DNA of 64,000 nt, from contig CP134536.1 in assembly GCA_031826515.1 (NCBI GenBank), forward strand, positions 942,001-1,006,000, read 5' to 3'. Positions 16,816 to 26,698 of this stretch are shown one piece after another. This stretch comes from Flavobacteriaceae bacterium HL-DH10 (GTDB taxonomy: Bacteria > Bacteroidota > Bacteroidia > Flavobacteriales > Flavobacteriaceae). Every line of letters starts with the position of its first letter. The stretch's first letter is position 1. The notes below the pieces were generated by a model. The model saw only the letters and a list, made by a program, of their open reading frames with translations, ran no database searches and was not told the origin of the DNA. A program made the position numbers and the translations under genes.

Positions 16816-18159
16816 ATGGAACATATTGTTATTATTGGTAATGGAATTTCAGGAGTCACTGCTGCCAGACATATCCGGAAACTATCTAACAAAAAAATTA
16901 CCATTATTTCTGCTGAAACTGATTACTTTTTTTCTAGAACAGCACTTATGTATGTATACATGGGACATCTAGAATTCCAACATACGCAACCTTATGAAAA
17001 TTGGTTTTGGAAGAAAAACAGAATCGACCTTAAAAAAGGTTTTGTAAAGGCTATAGAAACAACATCTAAAACCCTTTATTTTGCTGAAGGTGACACCATG
17101 CTTTACGATAAACTTATTATTGCAACAGGCAGCAAGCCAAATAAATTTGGATGGCCAGGTCAAGATTTAAACGGCGTTATGGGTATGTACCACAAACAAG
17201 ATTTAGACAATCTTGAAAAACACGCTCCCAATAACAAAGTCTGTAAACGTGCTGTTATTGTAGGCGGTGGACTCATTGGTATTGAACTTGCTGAAATGCT
17301 TCATTCTAGGCACATTCCTGTTACTTTTTTAGTGAGAGAAACCAGTTTTTGGAATGGTATTTTACCTGAAGGTGAATCTGAAATGATAAATAGAGAAATT
17401 TTAGATAATGGCATCGATTTACGTTTGGGTGTCAATTTAAAAGAAATAAAACCTGATGAAAAAGGCCATGTTAAATCTATAATCATTGCTGAAACTAACG
17501 AAGAAATTGAATGCAACGTGGTAGGATTAACAGCAGGTGTATCGCCTAACATCGATTTTATAAAAACATCTGATATTGAAACAGGGCACGGTGTAAAAGT
17601 GAATCGGTTTTTAGAAACCAACATCCCCGATGTATATGCTATTGGCGATTGTACCGAACAACATGAAGGCATAGACCAACGTCGCCCTATTGAAGCCGTT
17701 TGGTACACAGGCAGAATGATGGGAGAAACCGTAGCGCAAACTATTTGCGATAATAAAACGGCATACAAACCAGGACATTGGTTTAACTCTGCTAAATTTA
17801 TAAATATAGAATACCAAACCTATGGTTGGGTTTGGGCACTAACAAAAGATAATGAAGCCCGTTTTTATTGGGAACATGAAGATGGCAAAAAATGCATTCA
17901 CCTAAATTACGATAAAAAGACACGGGCATTTATTGGCATTAACACGTTCGGGATTAGAATGCGTCATGAATTTTTCGACAAGGTTTTAAACGAAAAACAA
18001 TCAGTAGATTATGTTTTAGAACATTTAGCCGATGCTAATTTCGATCCTGAATTTTACAAACTTCACGAAAAAGATATTGTTGCAAAATTCAACCAAGAAA
18101 ACAATACTAATATTCAACTTAAAAAGAAAAGTTGGAAACGCATCTTTCAAACCTCATAA
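16816..18159 (+). CDS. FAD/NAD(P)-dependent oxidoreductase
   Basis: A 447-residue two-dinucleotide-domain flavoprotein. The FAD motif is IIGNGISGVTAARHI (about 5-19) and the NAD(P) motif is AVIVGGGLIGIELAEML (about 143-159). The FAD-binding ATGSKPN and the YAIGDCTE signature near residue 275 are also present. Such enzymes pass electrons from NAD(P)H to a small redox partner. The gene for a membrane polyferredoxin starts ten bases downstream, so the two probably form one electron-transfer unit. No redox-active CxxxxC disulfide is visible, so it is not a thioredoxin or mercuric reductase. Confidence 0.87.
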   Translation: MEHIVIIGNGISGVTAARHIRKLSNKKITIISAETDYFFSRTALMYVYMGHLEFQHTQPYENWFWKKNRIDLKKGFVKAIETTSKTLYFAEGDTMLYDKLIIATGSKPNKFGWPGQDLNGVMGMYHKQDLDNLEKHAPNNKVCKRAVIVGGGLIGIELAEMLHSRHIPVTFLVRETSFWNGILPEGESEMINREILDNGIDLRLGVNLKEIKPDEKGHVKSIIIAETNEEIECNVVGLTAGVSPNIDFIKTSDIETGHGVKVNRFLETNIPDVYAIGDCTEQHEGIDQRRPIEAVWYTGRMMGETVAQTICDNKTAYKPGHWFNSAKFINIEYQTYGWVWALTKDNEARFYWEHEDGKKCIHLNYDKKTRAFIGINTFGIRMRHEFFDKVLNEKQSVDYVLEHLADANFDPEFYKLHEKDIVAKFNQENNTNIQLKKKSWKRIFQTS

Positions 18160-18169
18160 ATAAATCAAA

Positions 18170-19750
18170 ATGAAGCACATTCAAAAAATAGGACTTGGTT
18201 TATTTATAACAGGACTTGCTGTATTTATTGCACTCATCTTTTTAGGCAAATACCAACTCACTCCAACGCAGTTTGAAACTTTTATAAGCAACAACGGCAT
18301 TAAAAGTGAGCTTTTCATAAACGATATGAAAAATAATGTGGTAGGTAAAACATTTACAAATCCATTTTCATTGTCATCAAAAATCACATCGGCATTAGAA
18401 AGTGCTAATAAAACACACGAAACTAAAAAAGAATGGAGCAAAAAAGTTTGGGGCAAACCTCATAGTCTTGCTTACGAAGTTGCTAAAACATCGGGGAGCG
18501 GAATCATAGAGGAAAACAAAGGACTGTTTTGGTGGCTCACGTTTGGTTTAGGCATTTTAGGAGCCTTACTATTTATTATTCCAAGCATTATTACTTTAGG
18601 TCCACCAGGTATTAAAAACAATAATGTATATCATAATAGTGCGACCAACCGGGGTTGGATTGGCTGGTTGGTATTTATCTTTTTAGTTACTTTTTATTTG
18701 CTACTTTATTTCCGTCCAGAATATATAGTTAACTGGACCTATATTGTAGATCCTATAAGCAAAAGTATAAGCGGTAATCCAGCAGGACAATGGTTTTTGT
18801 ACGGTTTTCTATATTGCGTCGTTATGGTCGTTATGGCAGTACGCATGTATATTAAATACCGTAATAATAAATATCAAATATTACGAACCACATCGGTATT
18901 ATTCTTTCAAATTGTATTTGCCTTTTTAATACCAGAAATTTTAGTGCGTTTTGAAAAACCTTGGTACGACTTTAAAAATGCCTTTCCTTTAGATTACGAT
19001 TTCTTTTTTAAATGGAATTTAAACGAGCTTATTAATAGTGGTGGTTTTGGATTATTCATATTAATTTGGGGAATTGTTTTAACACTCGTTGTTGTGCCTG
19101 TTATGGTGTATTTCTTCGGAAAACGCTGGTATTGCTCCTGGGTTTGTGGCTGTGGTGGTTTAGCCGAAACTTTAGGCGATCCTTACCGCCAATTATCAAA
19201 CAAAACACTTAAAGCTTGGAAATTTGAACGCTGGATAATCCATAGTGTTTTATTATTTGTGCTTATCATGACGGGATTTACTCTCTATTCTTATTTTTCA
19301 GGAGCCAAAGTCGTTTTGGGTATAAAAACACAAACCATTCAAGATATTTATAGCTTTTTAATAGGGTCTATTTTTGCAGGAGTTATTGGCACGGGCTTCT
19401 ATCCTATTTTTGGAAACCGCGTATGGTGTCGTTTTGGTTGTCCGTTAGCTGCTTATTTAGGATTTGTACAACGTTTTAAATCGAGATTTAGAATTACTAC
19501 CAATGGCGGACAATGTATTTCATGCGGAAACTGTTCTACCTATTGCGAGCAAGGTATTGATGTTCGTGCTTATGCACAAAAAGGTGAAAACATTATACGT
19601 TCTAGTTGTGTAGGCTGTGGTATTTGTAGTGCCGTTTGCCCAAGAGGTGTTTTAAAATTAGAAAACGGCCCTGAAGAAGGACGCATCAATCCTACCGATA
19701 TTTTATTAGGAAACGATGTCGATTTAATGAATTTAGTTAACAAAAAATAA
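18170..19750 (+). CDS. NapH/NosR-like membrane 4Fe-4S polyferredoxin
   Basis: A 526-residue membrane protein with about six hydrophobic helices: one at 8-25, an exported domain up to about 115, then five or so between 120 and 430. Cysteine motifs are WYCSWVCGCGG (about 321-331), WCRFGCP (about 419-425), then two classical [4Fe-4S] ferredoxin motifs, CISCGNCSTYC and CVGCGICSAVCP, near residues 445-490. The CxxxCP segments are the signature of NapH/NosR/CcoG-type quinol-linked iron-sulfur proteins. Together with the FAD enzyme it likely moves electrons between NAD(P)H and the quinone pool or an exported acceptor. The acceptor is unknown; no nap, nos or cco genes are adjacent. Confidence 0.85.
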   Translation: MKHIQKIGLGLFITGLAVFIALIFLGKYQLTPTQFETFISNNGIKSELFINDMKNNVVGKTFTNPFSLSSKITSALESANKTHETKKEWSKKVWGKPHSLAYEVAKTSGSGIIEENKGLFWWLTFGLGILGALLFIIPSIITLGPPGIKNNNVYHNSATNRGWIGWLVFIFLVTFYLLLYFRPEYIVNWTYIVDPISKSISGNPAGQWFLYGFLYCVVMVVMAVRMYIKYRNNKYQILRTTSVLFFQIVFAFLIPEILVRFEKPWYDFKNAFPLDYDFFFKWNLNELINSGGFGLFILIWGIVLTLVVVPVMVYFFGKRWYCSWVCGCGGLAETLGDPYRQLSNKTLKAWKFERWIIHSVLLFVLIMTGFTLYSYFSGAKVVLGIKTQTIQDIYSFLIGSIFAGVIGTGFYPIFGNRVWCRFGCPLAAYLGFVQRFKSRFRITTNGGQCISCGNCSTYCEQGIDVRAYAQKGENIIRSSCVGCGICSAVCPRGVLKLENGPEEGRINPTDILLGNDVDLMNLVNKK

Positions 19751-19760
19751 TAAAATTATT

Positions 19761-20160
19761 GTCACATTGAGCGCAGTCGAAATGCTAATAAAAATCATAA
19801 ACTCAAAAAGTCTCCAACTGCGCTCAAACTGACACAAAAGTCTTAATTGAAAAACATGAATCTATTTTAAGAGTGATGAAAAGAAGGCACAATGTATCGA
19901 AAAACACTCTAAAACTAAAAATTGTCACATTGAGCGCAGTCGAAATGCTTATAGAAATCATAAACTCAAAAAGTCTTCGACTGCGCTCCGACTGACACAA
20001 AAGTCTTAATTGAAAAACATGAATCTATTTTAAGAGTGATGAAAAGAAAGCACAATGTATCGAAAAACACTCTAAAACTAAAAATTGTCACATTGAGCGC
20101 AGTCGAAATGCTTATGGAAATCACAAAACAAATAAGTCTTCAACTGTGCTCAAACTGACA
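19761..20160. repeat. 163-bp tandem repeat, two full units and a partial third
   Basis: Units begin with GTCACATTGAGCGCAGTCGA at 19761, 19924 and 20087, so the period is exactly 163 bp. Units 1 and 2 differ at about seven positions. The third copy stops near 20160 after one half-unit. Each unit carries two inverted repeats: the GAGCGCAGTCGA arm with its complement before GACACAAAAG, and TTTTAAGAGTG with CACTCTAAAA. The arms resemble the dispersed TGAGCGCAGTCGAA element of flavobacterial intergenic regions. This array fills most of the 628-bp gap between the polyferredoxin and glycosyltransferase genes. No gene was found in it. Confidence 0.92.
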
Positions 20161-20322
20161 TTAGAGCACATTAAGTAATGTTTAATGAATCAAATTTCAT
20201 TAATAAAAACAGTAAAATCCACACGAATTGACAAGCTTTATTCATTTACAAAATGACCCTTTTAAATTAAAAAAAGCATCTAAGCTTCGAGTCTATAATC
20301 AAATTCGTAAAAATCATAAAAT

Positions 20323-20358
20323 TTTGTTAAAATTCTAGCCAAAAGAGTTGTACTTTTG
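20323..20358 (+). promoter_or_regulatory. Candidate promoter for the glycosyltransferase pair
   Basis: TACTTTTG (20351-20358) is a full TAnnTTTG box, 20 bases before the ATG. TTTG at 20323-20326 may serve as the -33 element, although the 24-base spacer is slightly long. Confidence 0.45.
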
Positions 20359-20378
20359 CGCTTTGAAAGAAACACTTA

Positions 20379-21071
20379 ATGCCCAATATAAAAGTCATCA
20401 TACCTGCTTATAACGAAGCAAATTCTATCGCAAATGTCATTCATGATATTCCTGAAATTGTTGACGAAATTATAGTGGTGAATAATAATTCTACTGATGA
20501 TACAGAAGCTAACGCCAAAAAAGCGGGTGCTACTGTTTTAACTGAAACAAAAATGGGCTACGGATATGCCTGCTTAAAAGGCATGCAACACATTGCTAAT
20601 CAAACCAAAAAACCAAATATTATTGTATTTTTGGACGGTGATTATAGCGATTATCCTGAAGAATTAACCAAAATAGTAGCTCCCATAATTAACGATAATA
20701 TAGATTTTGTTATAGGCTCTCGTGTTAAAAAACTACGAGAAACAGGCTCTATGACTACACCTCAAATTTTTGGTAATTGGCTAGCAACCAGTTTGATGCG
20801 CTTGTTTTTTGGTGCAAAATACACAGATTTAGGCCCCTTTAGAGCTATAAAGTACGACAAGTTACTAGCCCTCAATATGGTAGACAAAACTTATGGTTGG
20901 ACCGTAGAAATGCAATTAAAAGCCTTAAAACAAAAACTAAGCTACACCGAAGTACCTGTAAACTACAGAAATAGAATTGGCGTTTCAAAGGTGTCAGGAA
21001 CAATAAAAGGTGCTATATTTGCAGGCGTAAAAATCTTGAGTTGGATTTTTAAATACAGTATTAAAAAATGA
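20379..21071 (+). CDS. Glycosyltransferase family 2, DPM/DPG-synthase type
   Basis: A 230-residue cytoplasmic GT2 enzyme. The N-terminal VIIPAYNEANSI, IIVVNNNSTDDT (nucleotide site), FLDGDYSDYP (metal-binding DxD-like) and GSRVKKLRETGSM segments are the pattern of polyprenyl-phosphate mannose/glucose synthases. It likely moves a sugar from a nucleotide donor to a polyprenyl phosphate or lipid. Its stop overlaps the start of the next transferase by four bases (ATGA), so the two are translationally coupled. Substrate unknown. Confidence 0.88.
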   Translation: MPNIKVIIPAYNEANSIANVIHDIPEIVDEIIVVNNNSTDDTEANAKKAGATVLTETKMGYGYACLKGMQHIANQTKKPNIIVFLDGDYSDYPEELTKIVAPIINDNIDFVIGSRVKKLRETGSMTTPQIFGNWLATSLMRLFFGAKYTDLGPFRAIKYDKLLALNMVDKTYGWTVEMQLKALKQKLSYTEVPVNYRNRIGVSKVSGTIKGAIFAGVKILSWIFKYSIKK

Positions 21072-22558
21072 TTTTAGAAACAATAATTATAGTTATTTAC
21101 ACCGTTGCGTTATTAATGATTTTTACATACGCATTGGCGCAGTTAAACCTGTTATTTAATTATTTAACCTCTAAAAGAAAAAAAATCACAGGCGAAACGT
21201 TCGATTTCTCAAATGCTGAAGAAGTGCCATTTATAACCATACAACTTCCCGTTTATAACGAAATGTATGTTATGGAACGCTTGTTAGACAATATTGCTAA
21301 AATTGATTACCCACAAGATAAATTAGAGATTCAAGTTTTAGATGATTCTACCGATGAAACCGTGGCAACCACACGTGCTCATATCGAAGCCTTACAAGCT
21401 ACTGGATTAGACATTCAACACATAACCAGAACAGACAGAACAGGTTTTAAAGCAGGCGCACTTAAAGAAGGTTTAAAAATAGCAAAAGGCGAATTCATTG
21501 CTATTTTCGATTCCGATTTCCTTCCAGAAGAAGATTGGTTAAAACGCACCGTACCGTATTTTAAAAATCCGAAAATTGGCGTGGTTCAAACCCGTTGGGG
21601 ACACATAAACCGAAACTACTCCATACTAACAAAAATACAAGCCTTTGCCTTAGACGCCCATTTTACATTAGAGCAAGTAGGACGAAACAGTAAAGGACAT
21701 TTTATAAATTTTAACGGTACAGCAGGTGTTTGGAGAAAAACCTGCATTTTAGATGCTGGAAATTGGGAAGGCGACACCCTTACCGAAGATCTAGATTTAA
21801 GTTACCGCGCCCAATTAAAAAACTGGGAATTTAAATATTTAGAAGATGTAGAAACACCTGCCGAACTTCCTATTGTTATAAGTGCTGCACGCTCTCAACA
21901 ATTTAGATGGAACAAAGGAGGTGCCGAAAACTTCAAGAAAATGATGTGGCGCGTTCTAAAAAACCAAAACATATCTACAAAAACAAAAGTACACGGACTT
22001 TTGCATTTACTTAATAGCACCATGTTTTTAAACATTTTAATCGTGGCGGTTTTAAGTATTCCTATGTTGTATATAAAAAACGAATACGCCCATTTAAAAT
22101 CGTATTTTATAGTTATGAGTTTCTTTGTACTAAGTACACTTATCTTTTTTATATGCTACTGGTTTATGTATAAAAACACCTATGGCGGTGGCTTTAAAAA
22201 TTTCTTTAATTACATAGGTATGTTTTTCGTGTTTTTCTCAATAGCCATGGGCTTTTCATTACACAATACCATTGCCGTTTTAGAAGGCCATTTAGGTAAA
22301 AAATCAGAATTTGTACGCACACCAAAATTTAATATTGGTGCTCTAAAAGATAGTTGGAAAAAGAACAAATACATTAAAAAAACCGTATCTGTGCATGTTA
22401 TTTTCGAAGGCATCCTCATGCTATATTTCGCATTTGGTATGTATAGCGCCTTTATTGTGGGCGACCAAGGTGGCGATTTCGGACTCTTCCCATTCCACCT
22501 TATGCTATTTTTAGGCTTTGGCTACGTGTTTATAAAATCGCTAACCTCTAAGGTTTAA
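21068..22558 (+). CDS. Processive membrane glycosyltransferase, cellulose-synthase-like
   Basis: A 496-residue GT2 enzyme with an N-terminal membrane helix (about 3-29), a cytosolic catalytic domain and at least four C-terminal helices (about 315-490). All processive-type motifs are present: QVLDDSTDET, FDSDFLP (DxD), TEDLDLSYR (TED, about 238-246) and QQFRW (QxxRW, about 278-282). The order matches glucosylceramide- or cellulose-synthase-like enzymes. It may build a polysaccharide or glycolipid using the product of the gene before it. No bcsB or cyclic-di-GMP domain is adjacent, so it is probably not cellulose synthase itself. Confidence 0.87.
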   Translation: MILETIIIVIYTVALLMIFTYALAQLNLLFNYLTSKRKKITGETFDFSNAEEVPFITIQLPVYNEMYVMERLLDNIAKIDYPQDKLEIQVLDDSTDETVATTRAHIEALQATGLDIQHITRTDRTGFKAGALKEGLKIAKGEFIAIFDSDFLPEEDWLKRTVPYFKNPKIGVVQTRWGHINRNYSILTKIQAFALDAHFTLEQVGRNSKGHFINFNGTAGVWRKTCILDAGNWEGDTLTEDLDLSYRAQLKNWEFKYLEDVETPAELPIVISAARSQQFRWNKGGAENFKKMMWRVLKNQNISTKTKVHGLLHLLNSTMFLNILIVAVLSIPMLYIKNEYAHLKSYFIVMSFFVLSTLIFFICYWFMYKNTYGGGFKNFFNYIGMFFVFFSIAMGFSLHNTIAVLEGHLGKKSEFVRTPKFNIGALKDSWKKNKYIKKTVSVHVIFEGILMLYFAFGMYSAFIVGDQGGDFGLFPFHLMLFLGFGYVFIKSLTSKV

Positions 22559-22595
22559 AACCAGCTACCGAATAGAAGAATATTTAGTATTATTT

Positions 22596-22688
22596 GGGCG
22601 TTTCCCGAAAAGGGTCGCGCTTTCCGCTATATCTTTTTTTGCCATTTATGGCAGCAAAAAAAGGATGCCGCATCAATCGCTAACGCGA
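22596..22688. repeat. Bacteroidota REP-like intergenic element with long hairpin
   Basis: The sequence from GGGCGTTTCCC to CGCTAACGCG, including TTTCCGCTATATC in the middle and GATGCCGCATCAATC near the end, has the layout of a dispersed element I know from many Bacteroidota intergenic regions. Inside, CTTTTTTTGC (22633-22642) pairs perfectly with GCAAAAAAAG (22654-22663). The hairpin may also end transcription of the glycosyltransferase pair. It marks the left edge of the accessory region. Confidence 0.65.
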
Positions 22689-22805
22689 GGAAAAAAAGAT
22701 TCGTCTAACATTACGTTTTAATTAAAAACAGTAAACTTTCACACTAGTAGTTACCTGAAATTGAGTATCTTAATCCTAGATTAACATTGTTTTATAAATT
22801 ATTGA

Positions 22806-25800
22806 TCACTCCAAACTTCTCAATAATGCACTTTCGTCTTCCCTTTTTGCTTGAGACAAATAGTTATCCCGAAGTGTTCTAAAAATTTGAGATACTTTTG
22901 GATAAGTAAATTTAGTCTCTTCAAAAAGAAAATCAAAATAACCTGCTCTAAACCTCTCTATATTACCACCTTCAAAAGCTCCTCTACTTGTAAAACCTAA
23001 GTTATTTGAAATTTGAACACCAAATGAGTTCTTTATTTCTTTTGTATCAATTTCTTCAATAACATCATATATTTCAGTATCAAATCCCTTTCTTTCTTTC
23101 ATATCAATTGGATATTTGGCAAATAATTTTCCTAAGCAATCATCTGTGATTTTAATTCTATGATTAGCAGAAGCGAGCTCCCTTACCTCATTTATCCATT
23201 GCTTAAATTGATCAGAATTAATAGTTCCATCTTCCTCTAATGAAGGTATTAAATTAAAAGAATTAAATATATCCCAACCCACTTTAAGAATTTCTTGAAA
23301 ATTTGGGTCGTCTTTTACTTTCTGAAGCTCTATCTCTCTAAGCCCTTCTTCTTCTGGTAAATAAACCTGACTCAATATACCAAAATATTCTTCTGGCTTT
23401 TGAGACATTAATTTATAAAGGTTTTTTGGCAAAGTATTATATGAAGCTCCTCCCCTAAACACAAATATGAATTTCATTTCAATTTTTGCAGCTCTTTCAA
23501 TATCATAATCACTTCTCGAATATAAGAATTCTAAAAGATTTTTAAACTGATGGTGATCAAAGCTAGACGAATCTTCAAAATCTACAAAAGATATTTTTTC
23601 AAGTACTGTTAAGACTTCTTCTGAGGTCAAAGTGTTTTTATGCACATAAGTCCCCCACCCTAAAGTATTTATAAGCGTTATACACTTATCATACTGTTGT
23701 AATTTATCTAAAGCATAAAAAAGCTCTTCTTTACTATCTGCATATAAAAACCCTTGCTTAGATTTCCAATATAACTTTTCCACTTCTACATTTCTCAAAT
23801 CAGTAATAAACCACCACAAATGAATACTACCTCGTAATGAGTTCAAAAAATTAATAATTCCTTGTGAAGATAATCCTGTCTTAATCATCATATCTAAGAC
23901 TTCTGTTTGTAAATGTAAATTTGTCTTGTTTTCAGAAATTCGAATAAACTCTCCTACCAAAGACAAAATACTTTTATCTTTTGATTCTACCTGATTATAA
24001 ACAATAAGTTTATTTTCTTCACTTAAGTTATCAGATAATGCAAGTGCATTGCCGTATAAGTATGGATATTCAATTTTAGACCCTAGTTCAAAAATCTTCT
24101 CTACTCCATACTTTTCAAGAACTTTTTCAACAAACGCAAGTCTCCTTAAAAATATTTCATTATTCCGGTTTTCGTAATCGTCACCTTGCTTTCCTTCAAT
24201 AAATTCTGGATGGTGTTCTTCAAACAAGTATGAATCATTTAGCACATCATTTTCTGGTTTAAACCTAATAGCAATTTGTTCAATTTTATCAAGAATATCA
24301 TTAGGTAGAGACCAATGTGCTGTTGGATAACTTCTGTGATTACCTATAAATTTTCTAAACTTATGAAACACCTTACTTTTGTTTTCTTCATTAAAGGACA
24401 TACTTGTTTTTATTGCTTTCAATCCTGTATCTATTCTACTCCATTCCATATCATCTAATAAATCTATAAGAGATAATATTCTTTCGATGTTATCTTTAGA
24501 CATTTCAACAATATTATCTAAACAAAAACCTCTCATATAATGAACTTCACGTTGAGTTACTTTGATTTCTCTAAGTTCTGAAAATAATCTCCATTTGGGT
24601 CTTGGTTTATGAAATGCCGTATCATTCTTATTTCCTACTAAATCATACAAAAGTCCGTATAAAGTATTAGGGTGTTTTTTTACAAGAATTTCTAATATCT
24701 TTTTTCGGTCTTCTACATTTGTATTCGTTTGGGGATACCAAGTTCTGTATATGCTTTTAAGATTACTTAAAGGAGTGTTAGTTGTAGGGAAAGTTTCAGG
24801 AGAAATTGATATTATTTCACATAGAATTAGTGAAACTTGCATAAGGTGTTCTGGAAACCACGCAATAATATCCAAGCACCATAATAATGGAGCTAAATCA
24901 TTGGAATTATGCATAAACCCCTGTTCAACTTCAAAAAATGAAGTAACTGATTTATCTTTTATTATTCTTTCCAGATTATTTAAAAACACTGCTGGAGACG
25001 CCTCTGCTAAGAACTTTAGATTACTCGACAACGACCTCCAAACCATAATATCATTACTAAGAAGCTCCCGAACGATATAATCAATATATGAAGATACATT
25101 TGGGATAGAGTTTATACCATAATCATCTCCAAAGACAGATATAACAGTAAGAGATTCACATATACCTTCTCTTAATTTAGATGAATATTTTGACCTATTC
25201 TCAGGGGTCTGATAATAATTACATCTATTTTCTAAAGGCAGAGTATATTTATGTGAGACCTCACATAATACCTCTAAACAAATTTCTTTGAAATGCTCAA
25301 GATTTTGTTGGGTTACATACTTTGCAAAGTACAACCAAGAATCAGTAGGAGAAACTAATCTCCAAACTCCATTTATGTGATAAACAGGCGAATCTTCTAA
25401 AGTTACCAAAACTCTTAAAAATTGAATATATTCAGCAGAACTTTTTCTACTTATTTTTTCTACAAGATCCTTGTCACCTTCACGATTCTCAGAAAATCGA
25501 TTAATTATAAGCATAGGAATAACATCTATAATCTCTATACTCTCTAAATATTTCGGTATCGTAGTATCATCATATTTTAGCAATCGTTTTAGTACAGATA
25601 TATTCCTACCTGAATTTTTAGTTAGAATTCTTGTTTGCTCAGAATCAATTCCCATCTTTTCTAATCCTTTTTCAAACGTATTTCTAGAAACTATTGGTAA
25701 TTGAATTTTTTCAGATGTCGAAACTTCATCGGAAAGACTTATTGGAATTATTATTTTATGTCCCTTTTGAACAGCCCCTCTCAAATCTAAACTCTCTACT

Positions 25801-26606
25801 TTAAATTTAGTTATTATGATTAAAGATTTATCTGTTTGAATAAATTGATTAAAGGCATCTCTATTATCAATAACCACAACATTTGTGTCAAGTATATCAT
25901 CAGACTCTTTTATAACTGATAAAGGAAATGCTATTGCTTCATCTGTAGTTATTGATTTGATATAAAACACCCCTTCATTACTTTTTAAAAATGATTTAAC
26001 AGCCTCCACCTCTTTTAACCTACTATCCCCTAATAAGATTTCAGGAACTATTTTAATAGATTGATTCTGACTCCAACATTCCCAATACTCCTCTACAGTA
26101 TATATACCTAAAGTTGGCCTTTTCAATTTTTCAGCAAGCCATAACTCTACCGTTGGAGCTAATTCTAACCATTGTTCAATATCTATTGCGTCTATATATC
26201 TTACATCTTTCCAAAACTCTTCACTTTTCTTTTCTTCGACCCATTTACTTTTATCTCGATATCTTTTTCCATTTACATTAATATAAGTGGTTTCAACATT
26301 TACTTTTCCTAAAGTATTATTTTTTCTTTTTTCATAATCATCATTTGCTTTTTTTCCTTTAGCATTTGTAGTTCCAAACTCCCAAACACTTTCTCCCAAA
26401 GGAACAAACATATTCTCAGATTCAGTAATAAGTTCTCCATCAAAACCTCCAGTTTGAACATCTTCTCCATAGGAAAAATGGAAATTTTTAATAGTACTAT
26501 TATCTATAGTAGCTAAAATTAGTTTTCTAATTAAGTGTGGTAAATGATATTTACAATCTACTGTATTAGCCCACATTTCCAAATCATTTGTAGTTATAAA
26601 TCTCAT
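22806..26606 (-). CDS. Large protein of unknown function, candidate defence protein
   Basis: A 1266-residue soluble protein that I cannot assign to a named family. Residues 1-160 look like a nuclease-type module: TGGFDG (Asp56), FVPLGESVWEFGTTNAKGKK (about 67-86, Glu76), an ANDDYEKR segment, and EEFWKDVRYIDAIDIEQWLE (about 129-148). I recall this pattern at the N-terminus of large bacterial proteins with STAND-like ATPase regions, possibly PD-(D/E)xK-related. Residues 180-340 resemble an ATPase region, but no Walker A (GxxxxGKS) is present; the loop position reads VFYIKSITTDEAIAF. The remainder (about 350-1266) is mostly helical. There are no membrane helices. It sits alone beside decayed meaB DNA and a mobile Fic/HTH pair, which favours an anti-phage role; this is inference. 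Confidence 0.55.
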   Translation of the reverse strand: MRFITTNDLEMWANTVDCKYHLPHLIRKLILATIDNSTIKNFHFSYGEDVQTGGFDGELITESENMFVPLGESVWEFGTTNAKGKKANDDYEKRKNNTLGKVNVETTYINVNGKRYRDKSKWVEEKKSEEFWKDVRYIDAIDIEQWLELAPTVELWLAEKLKRPTLGIYTVEEYWECWSQNQSIKIVPEILLGDSRLKEVEAVKSFLKSNEGVFYIKSITTDEAIAFPLSVIKESDDILDTNVVVIDNRDAFNQFIQTDKSLIIITKFKVESLDLRGAVQKGHKIIIPISLSDEVSTSEKIQLPIVSRNTFEKGLEKMGIDSEQTRILTKNSGRNISVLKRLLKYDDTTIPKYLESIEIIDVIPMLIINRFSENREGDKDLVEKISRKSSAEYIQFLRVLVTLEDSPVYHINGVWRLVSPTDSWLYFAKYVTQQNLEHFKEICLEVLCEVSHKYTLPLENRCNYYQTPENRSKYSSKLREGICESLTVISVFGDDYGINSIPNVSSYIDYIVRELLSNDIMVWRSLSSNLKFLAEASPAVFLNNLERIIKDKSVTSFFEVEQGFMHNSNDLAPLLWCLDIIAWFPEHLMQVSLILCEIISISPETFPTTNTPLSNLKSIYRTWYPQTNTNVEDRKKILEILVKKHPNTLYGLLYDLVGNKNDTAFHKPRPKWRLFSELREIKVTQREVHYMRGFCLDNIVEMSKDNIERILSLIDLLDDMEWSRIDTGLKAIKTSMSFNEENKSKVFHKFRKFIGNHRSYPTAHWSLPNDILDKIEQIAIRFKPENDVLNDSYLFEEHHPEFIEGKQGDDYENRNNEIFLRRLAFVEKVLEKYGVEKIFELGSKIEYPYLYGNALALSDNLSEENKLIVYNQVESKDKSILSLVGEFIRISENKTNLHLQTEVLDMMIKTGLSSQGIINFLNSLRGSIHLWWFITDLRNVEVEKLYWKSKQGFLYADSKEELFYALDKLQQYDKCITLINTLGWGTYVHKNTLTSEEVLTVLEKISFVDFEDSSSFDHHQFKNLLEFLYSRSDYDIERAAKIEMKFIFVFRGGASYNTLPKNLYKLMSQKPEEYFGILSQVYLPEEEGLREIELQKVKDDPNFQEILKVGWDIFNSFNLIPSLEEDGTINSDQFKQWINEVRELASANHRIKITDDCLGKLFAKYPIDMKERKGFDTEIYDVIEEIDTKEIKNSFGVQISNNLGFTSRGAFEGGNIERFRAGYFDFLFEETKFTYPKVSQIFRTLRDNYLSQAKREDESALLRSLE

Positions 26607-26698
26607 ATATTATTTTTCAGATATAAAGTGTATATTTTACAAAGTTGCATATAACGACTTGACATTAAATCATTTTAGTGATTTACATCTATCTCTAT

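Noticed and set aside
19761-20160. Possible CRISPR array because of regular repeats
   Set aside because: The 163-bp units repeat in full without unique spacers, and no cas gene is near.
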